Shown here: positions 24,101 to 28,899 of the stretch, piece by piece
Numbering within the stretch: the first letter of the stretch is position 1
How the letters are laid out: each line of letters opens with the position of its first letter
Source of the DNA: a virus
DNA: 28,899 nucleotides
Reading direction: 5' to 3' (one strand)
IMG/VR virus record: IMGVR_UViG_3300031841_004006
Coordinates: 1-28,899 of that record
Made by a program: the position numbers and the translations under genes
The notes under the pieces: generated by a model
What the model saw: the letters and a program-made list of their open reading frames with translations, nothing else
What the model was told of the DNA's origin: nothing
Databases searched by the model: none

Positions 24101-25822
24101 TTAGTTCTTTATAGCTTTTATTTTTTTTCGTGATACATAGGGTTCAAATCGCATAGGATTATTTTCTTCAGGTTGAGGTAAACTCAAATCAATTATTTCT
24201 CCCATGTCAGAATTGTAGGGTACGTTATCTCCAGATGCATTTAAATATGCATTAGACATAAAGTAATCTGTTGCTCTTTGTCCTACTGAGCTAATGTCTT
24301 TTTTAGGTTTTCCAGAATTAGAACCACTCAATGGTCCACCATATGCTTTTTGAAATGCGGGTGCTATATTTTTATAATTCTTTGCAAAATATCTAGCATC
24401 TTCTTCTGTTTCAAATCTCATTTCTTCGTTTGCTATAGGACCTGTCATTTCTAATCTACCGTTTACATCTTGTATATTAGGAACAGCATAATTACCATAA
24501 CTACCCATATAGTGTGTACCACGTTCTCCTGAAGGAAATATATAAGGATTGTCCGTAGGACTTACCATTCTTTTAGCAGCAGGATTGCCATGCATTTCTT
24601 CATAAGCAAATCTTGCTTTCATCATACCATCTGCATTATAATCATTATTGATTTCTTCAGCTTTAGGTCCACCTTCTGGAGATAATTTTAGTGGTCCACC
24701 TTTAGCCATAGAATACATATTCAGATCACCTTCCATAAAACCTGCATGATGTTTTCTATCCTGATACGCTTTTCCTACATATCTTTGAGGAGCCCGTGTT
24801 TTTATTAAACCTCCATATGCCTTTTCTCTTTCTTGATAGAGCTCATCTCTATAATTTTCTATTGTAGTTTTTTCAAAATCTTCTAAAGACATTGGTGGAG
24901 TTGCACCTCCAGGCATTCTTTGCATTGTATCTTCACCTACTACAACTTTTTTAGCTTTTTTAGCTTTTTTAGATTTATTATCATCATAATCTAGTTTTTT
25001 AAGTTGCATTTTTAGATTTGCAGCATATGTTGGAGATGTAGCATAACCAGCTTCAGAAAGTATGTTAGCTAATTCTAAATCTGATTTATCTTTTCCATAA
25101 CCTTTCTTTCTATATCTTCCTTTGGCTTTTTTAGTAAAAGCAACTCTTGCTTTAAATCCTTCTAATGGTGATGAATAACCTTCCCATCCAGCTTTTTCTG
25201 AAGTAAGTTTTCCATCTCTTACTTCATGAGTACCCATAGAAAAATCATCACCTTTTATGCCAAAATAAGCATAATATTTTTTAGCTGATTTGGATCTTCC
25301 TCCACCTGATTCTACAGCCCATTGAGCAGCAATAACTCTTGCTTCTGCATCTGTTTCAGCTCCTGCCGCAAGTGCCATATGGTAAGCATCACGTAAAGTT
25401 TTTGGTGGTTTAGTTACATCAAAATTTTCAGGAACTTCAGATAAAACTCCTGCCCCAACTCCACCTTCAGTAGAAACTTTAATTTTACCTTTTTTACCCC
25501 AGCTAGGTATAAACATGTCTCCTTCTAAGTAGTCTCTTTTAGAATATTTTTTTATTGATTTATCATCCCAAATTTCTGGGTCTGTAAACCAACCCATATC
25601 TGCATAAGTTTTGTTTTTACCTTTTTTTATTTTTGGTATACTAGCAGAAAGTGGTGCTGGTGTTGTAGGCATTCCTGTATTAAGAGTTCCCCCAAGATCA
25701 TATTGCCTAGGTTCTTCTTTATTTGCGTTTTCAATCTGAGCAATAATATCTCCGTAATAACCATTATAGCCTAAATTCTTAAGCTTTTTAATTATTTCTA
25801 ATTTTTCAGAAGGTCTAAGCAT
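24101..25822 (-). CDS. Virion lysin: GH73-type glucosaminidase with GG motifs
   Basis: 573 residues, overlapping the portal gene by 8 bases. Residues about 145-285 form a glucosaminidase domain of the GH73/FlgJ type, which cleaves glycan strands of peptidoglycan: AAQWAVESGGGRS with catalytic-type E171, YYAYFGIKGDDFS, EGYSSPLEGFKARV, and AGYATSPTYAANL. The N-terminus starts with a short helix (SEKLEIIKKLKNLGY) and YDLGGTL. A-Y/K-G-G motifs follow the enzyme (Ala at 335, 373, 493) as in the proteins at 710-3415 and 1-707. Residues about 420-490 form a module with GERGTHYMGSYGNYAVPNIQ and FETEEDARYFAKNYKNI that I recall from internal or lysin proteins of many phages. Position between portal and scaffold suggests it is packaged in the virion. 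It likely opens the wall at infection rather than at lysis. The enzyme call is strong. Confidence 0.84.
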   Translation of the reverse strand: MLRPSEKLEIIKKLKNLGYNGYYGDIIAQIENANKEEPRQYDLGGTLNTGMPTTPAPLSASIPKIKKGKNKTYADMGWFTDPEIWDDKSIKKYSKRDYLEGDMFIPSWGKKGKIKVSTEGGVGAGVLSEVPENFDVTKPPKTLRDAYHMALAAGAETDAEARVIAAQWAVESGGGRSKSAKKYYAYFGIKGDDFSMGTHEVRDGKLTSEKAGWEGYSSPLEGFKARVAFTKKAKGRYRKKGYGKDKSDLELANILSEAGYATSPTYAANLKMQLKKLDYDDNKSKKAKKAKKVVVGEDTMQRMPGGATPPMSLEDFEKTTIENYRDELYQEREKAYGGLIKTRAPQRYVGKAYQDRKHHAGFMEGDLNMYSMAKGGPLKLSPEGGPKAEEINNDYNADGMMKARFAYEEMHGNPAAKRMVSPTDNPYIFPSGERGTHYMGSYGNYAVPNIQDVNGRLEMTGPIANEEMRFETEEDARYFAKNYKNIAPAFQKAYGGPLSGSNSGKPKKDISSVGQRATDYFMSNAYLNASGDNVPYNSDMGEIIDLSLPQPEENNPMRFEPYVSRKKIKAIKN

Positions 25823-28250
25823 TTTTGGTATTATTTTGACTTAATGCTTTTTCTTTTAACCTAAGATCTTTTTCCTTTATCTCCTTATCATTTTGCATTT
25901 TTTGCTGTTTAAGGTTATAATCATTATCGATCTTTTGTTGCATCTGCATTAACTTTTGCAATTCAATATCATCAGGAATTCTATTGTTATTCTGATCTCT
26001 ATCAAATTCCTTATCTGCAGAATTAATATAAGCTACTTCCAGTTTGGTATTATTATCCATCATCTTCAGCTCTTTCTCATGGATCTGTCTGTCCTCCCTA
26101 TCAGCAGTTGCAATTTCAAGTGCTCTCTCTTGAGCTTGTTGTTGCATCTGTTGCATCTGTTGTTCATGCTGCTGCTGTTGTTGAACTTGCTGTTGTTGTT
26201 GCTCAAGTTGTTCTTGTTCACCTTGTTCGATCTTTCTTCGAATAGATGTTATAGAATCACTGTAATAGATATCCATCAGCTGACTCCACTTCAATTTATC
26301 ATTCTGTATACCAGCGTGTGCAAGTTGTTTCAATGATTGTTCAAGTGCTGCATCATTAGTGCTATTCGACATAAACAATCCATATTCAGATTCATTGAAC
26401 TGCTTACCATCAACTTCAAACATTACAGTTGTCAGATCATCTGTAACATACTGCAACTTCTTATTTTTATTCCGCCATGCAAACTTTGCAGTTTCAAGCA
26501 ACGTAGCCATTGCTCTAAGTTTTGTATTATCGTGTGCAGAGAACCATTTTTCAGTAATATGACTTGACTGTACTACAGCTCTTTCTACATTACCTACCAA
26601 TTCACTTGAACTTACCTGACCTTGTCGTTGCTTTGTAACACCTGCTATTTCACCTAGCTGATTTTCCAAATAACTCAACATTCCAATGTGTTGTTGAATA
26701 TAGCTTCCTAGCTCCAGGTCAAGAACTTGATGACCAGAAGCACCAGTCATATTTCCTCTCAGTTTTCCTGTTGCAGCACCTTTATTACCAACTTTAAAGT
26801 AATCTACAGGGGCCCATCCTAATACTTCAGCATAGTACAACCACTTCTCTACTTCCCATTCATCAGGTACAAGTGATAGATCCAATTGTGCTATTTTACC
26901 TTTAGACTTAGCAAATGCAAGTTCAGTTCTATACATAAACACATTGTACAAATACTGATAAGGCTTCATTCGATCCATTAGTGATTTTACACTAGAATCA
27001 TTAGTAGCATATAGCGTTCCTACATATCCAGGTGCACAATAACTAGGATTAGTCATCTTTCTGAACTGAATAGGTCGAGGTTGCATCTTCACATAAATAT
27101 CTTCACCGATCTTAGTTCCTTCCCACCATTCGTTCACCCATATCCATTCTATTTCTTCTCCTTTATCTACGTTAGGTTTGTACTTCTCATCTACTATCTC
27201 CTCTTGTGCATCTCCATCTGCATCATAATACTTTAACTTCCCAACTTTCCTTCTGGATTTCCAAACAGTTCGTACAACCTTAATGTTTCCTTCTTCGTCA
27301 TAGCTTCCACCAAAATATCTTGTAGCACTATCGTTTACTTCGATCAATCCACCATTTCCATTCTGTCGTACAAAGTCCCCAATATCAAATACAGGATTGT
27401 ATCCTTTATGTGCAAGTACACTATTAGCTGCAGTGTTCAATTCACTTCCAGCTTCAATATCATCTATCTGTTTATCCGTAAGATACTCGTAGTAAAAATC
27501 TATAACCTTACCTACGGGCTCATATGAATACTCAACAATAATATCCGAATCTTCAATGTGATGACTATCACCTGACCTTATCGTAAATAAGTTCAATGGA
27601 TTTACTCTCCTTAAAATAGGTTCTCCAGATATAATATCTGCACAATAGATCTCTTCTCCTGCTATTAACGCATCAGTAAAACCTTGATTGAATTTCAATT
27701 TCAAATCTTGCTCATTGTACAGATACGTAAGTATTCTTGTAGCATTCAGCTCTCTAAGGTCCTGATATTCGTAATTCAAATACTTGTTTAATCTTCTAAG
27801 CTCGTTCTGCAGATCTTGCTCATTCATTGCATCACCCTGTATCTGCTGCATAAGAAGATTCATTATTCTTTCCTTCTTATAATTCTCTTTTTCAGAGATT
27901 GCACTATCATTTACAGACCTTACTCTCCATTCAAATTTCCTTTTGAACTCTTCGCCAATAAGTAGATCAATTTTAGGATTTGCAATAGGATAGTTCTGCA
28001 TCTTAGCAGGGAATGTAGCATTCTGTAGGTTCAACGGATTGCATACTGACTGCATATCTCTTTGGTCAAGTATGTCATTGTACAGATCGTAGTTTATCTT
28101 TTTGTTGTATTGAGACTGCCTTATTCGATTATCTTTGAACACTGTAAAGTTTTCTGCAGCGTCCATGCAGTCCTTCATCCACTTCTCATTTTTTTGTGAA
28201 GTTGCCTTTTTCTGGCTTGGAAAGAAAGTCACATTGGCGGATCCTTTCAT
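25815..28250 (-). CDS. Portal protein, crAss-like
   Basis: 811 residues, directly after TerL. Blocks typical of crAss-like portals: a start rich in Lys/Asp, YDLYNDILDQRDMQSVCNPL at about 50-70, PKIDLLIGEEFKRKFEWRV at about 93-112, YLYNEQDLKLKFNQGFTDALIAGEE at about 175-200, and REMTNPSYCAPGYVGTLY-like sequence (here FRKMTNPSYCAPG). A helical wing/stem domain follows, with SYLENQLGEIAGVTKQRQGQVS. Residues about 675-710 are glutamine-rich (QQQQQVQQQQQHEQQMQQM) and lead into a long C-terminal coiled coil. At residues 750-763 is a calcium-loop-like motif, DRDQNNNRIPDDIE. It forms the dodecameric DNA gate at one capsid vertex. A candidate promoter element precedes it. Very confident. Confidence 0.92.
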   Translation of the reverse strand: MKGSANVTFFPSQKKATSQKNEKWMKDCMDAAENFTVFKDNRIRQSQYNKKINYDLYNDILDQRDMQSVCNPLNLQNATFPAKMQNYPIANPKIDLLIGEEFKRKFEWRVRSVNDSAISEKENYKKERIMNLLMQQIQGDAMNEQDLQNELRRLNKYLNYEYQDLRELNATRILTYLYNEQDLKLKFNQGFTDALIAGEEIYCADIISGEPILRRVNPLNLFTIRSGDSHHIEDSDIIVEYSYEPVGKVIDFYYEYLTDKQIDDIEAGSELNTAANSVLAHKGYNPVFDIGDFVRQNGNGGLIEVNDSATRYFGGSYDEEGNIKVVRTVWKSRRKVGKLKYYDADGDAQEEIVDEKYKPNVDKGEEIEWIWVNEWWEGTKIGEDIYVKMQPRPIQFRKMTNPSYCAPGYVGTLYATNDSSVKSLMDRMKPYQYLYNVFMYRTELAFAKSKGKIAQLDLSLVPDEWEVEKWLYYAEVLGWAPVDYFKVGNKGAATGKLRGNMTGASGHQVLDLELGSYIQQHIGMLSYLENQLGEIAGVTKQRQGQVSSSELVGNVERAVVQSSHITEKWFSAHDNTKLRAMATLLETAKFAWRNKNKKLQYVTDDLTTVMFEVDGKQFNESEYGLFMSNSTNDAALEQSLKQLAHAGIQNDKLKWSQLMDIYYSDSITSIRRKIEQGEQEQLEQQQQQVQQQQQHEQQMQQMQQQAQERALEIATADREDRQIHEKELKMMDNNTKLEVAYINSADKEFDRDQNNNRIPDDIELQKLMQMQQKIDNDYNLKQQKMQNDKEIKEKDLRLKEKALSQNNTKNA

Positions 28251-28266
28251 AATTTTTTTATTTACA

Positions 28267-28274
28267 CAATATTA
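28267..28274 (-). promoter_or_regulatory. Possible promoter -7 box before portal gene
   Basis: The minus strand has TAATATTG followed by GTGTAAATAAAAAAA before the portal ATG. The same TAATATTGT..AAATAAAAAAA arrangement stands before the scaffold gene, where a good TTTG box lies 19 bases upstream; here the nearest TTTG is 25 bases away, longer than usual. The shared sequence may be a promoter or just an initiation-friendly A-rich leader. Confidence 0.25.
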
Positions 28275-28291
28275 GTCAAAAATTGAAATTT

Positions 28292-28899
28292 TTATCTTCC
28301 AAATATATTTCTGCTATAGCCATAATTCTTCTTAAAAGGACGGTCCCAAAAAGAATCTGTTGCTATACTTTTAATCTTCTTTTCTGTTTCAACTACGTGC
28401 TGTACTCTTTCTTGTTTCAAAATAAGTACCATTCCTAATGCTGAAACTCGGTCAAAGTTACCATCTTTATTCCAATAAATAAGCTCCTTTATAAGAGGCA
28501 TGCATCTAATTTTCTGCAGGTTCATAAAATCCTCATCATCTGGCGTAGGCGTTATTAACCATTGCTTAATCAATTCTCTTGCCCACTTATTTATCGCAAC
28601 TGTTGCAGGAGTACCTTTTTTCCTACTCATCATAGTTGAGCTCATCATTTCTCTGTCTACCAATACTTCAGGTGTATCAGCCAACAGATGCAACGAGTTC
28701 ATCTTCTTAAAATAATTGAACATTCCCCTTAGTGCATTCTCATAATTACAATCCGCATTAAAGAACATCAACAATCTTCTCACATTCTCATAATACTCAT
28801 CTGCCGTAGCTGGTCTTCCTGTATATTCCGCTACAATTCTTTCAGTCAATACATTCATCACAAATGTACTTCCCAACGACGTAGTTTGTGACTCATCAT
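28292..28899 (-). CDS. Terminase large subunit, C-terminal part (5' end outside window)
   Basis: 201 codons of an open frame that runs off the right edge; reading in frame to the end gives DESQTTSLGSTFVMN before the first internal Met. The sequence continues LTERIVAEYTGRPATADEYYENVRRLLMFFNADCNYENALRG and SLHLLADTPEVLV, the pattern of the RNase H-like nuclease domain end and C-terminal tail of crAss-like TerL, followed by RVSALGMVLILKQER and a basic end YGYSRNIFGR. TerL is the motor/nuclease that packages DNA into the procapsid at the portal, whose gene comes next after 41 bases. The ATPase part is outside. An internal TTG at 28876 is not the true start. Confidence 0.87.
   Translation of the reverse strand, partial: DESQTTSLGSTFVMNVLTERIVAEYTGRPATADEYYENVRRLLMFFNADCNYENALRGMFNYFKKMNSLHLLADTPEVLVDREMMSSTMMSRKKGTPATVAINKWARELIKQWLITPTPDDEDFMNLQKIRCMPLIKELIYWNKDGNFDRVSALGMVLILKQERVQHVVETEKKIKSIATDSFWDRPFKKNYGYSRNIFGR

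Noticed and set aside
1-28899. tRNA genes, integrase, transposase or attachment sites.
   Set aside because: No cloverleaf-like segment fits in the short gaps and no such protein signatures occur.

Overview
The window is the virion-structure and lysis half of a crAss-like (Crassvirales-type) podovirus that very probably infects a member of the Bacteroidota. The evidence is the set and order of recognisable genes: the terminase large-subunit C-terminus, portal, scaffold, a crAss-type HK97-fold major capsid protein, the post-capsid protein, neck/ring proteins and the very large muzzle (stabilisation) protein. Host-type signals agree: A/T-rich leaders with essentially no Shine-Dalgarno sequences, and two upstream elements resembling the Bacteroidota TTTG / TAnnTTTG promoter. 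The domain repertoire recalls environmental or marine relatives such as Cellulophaga phage phi14:2 more than gut crAss001; that placement is from memory and was not computed.

Every gene I accept lies on the minus strand, so transcription runs from high to low coordinates. There are 29 genes, packed with overlaps or gaps under about 90 bases, and both outermost genes are cut by the window edges. In transcription order: (1) head module, 28899-18415: TerL 3' end, portal, a GH73 glucosaminidase virion protein, scaffold, major capsid protein, crAss-like post-capsid protein, neck protein, Ig/barrel-type structural protein. (2) A nested-inverted-repeat terminator at 18357-18417. (3) Adhesion/fibre module, 18324-12794: Cys-rich protein, two paralogous collagen-like proteins flanking a small beta-protein, another Cys-rich protein, a tail fibre with a duplicated tip module, a beta-helix spike with an inserted carbohydrate-binding-like domain, and a small accessory protein. 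(4) Lysis and small-gene cassette, 12790-10511: coiled-coil membrane protein, holin candidate, M15 endolysin, envelope-spanning spanin candidate. (5) Neck/tail module, 10514-3475: ring proteins, two small conserved proteins and the 1542-residue muzzle. (6) Cargo module, 3415-1: a 901-residue protein with an embedded M15-type peptidase and the 5' part of a further protein.

The most interesting theme is a family of irregularly spaced 'AYGG'-type motifs in three otherwise different virion-region proteins (24101-25822, 710-3415, 1-707). Two of these carry peptidoglycan hydrolase domains that cut different bonds, a glycosidase and a peptidase. I suggest the motif marks a class of packaged or ejected proteins that open the cell wall during DNA entry. 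Other points of note: the same small carbohydrate-binding-like domain in both the muzzle and the spike, a 71-bp duplicated leader on two collagen-like genes, a possible single-protein envelope-spanning lysis factor, and a pair of matching candidate promoters before the scaffold/capsid block and the cargo block. No tRNA, rRNA, CRISPR array, integrase, transposase or reverse transcriptase was seen, and no stretch over 300 bases lacks a gene.
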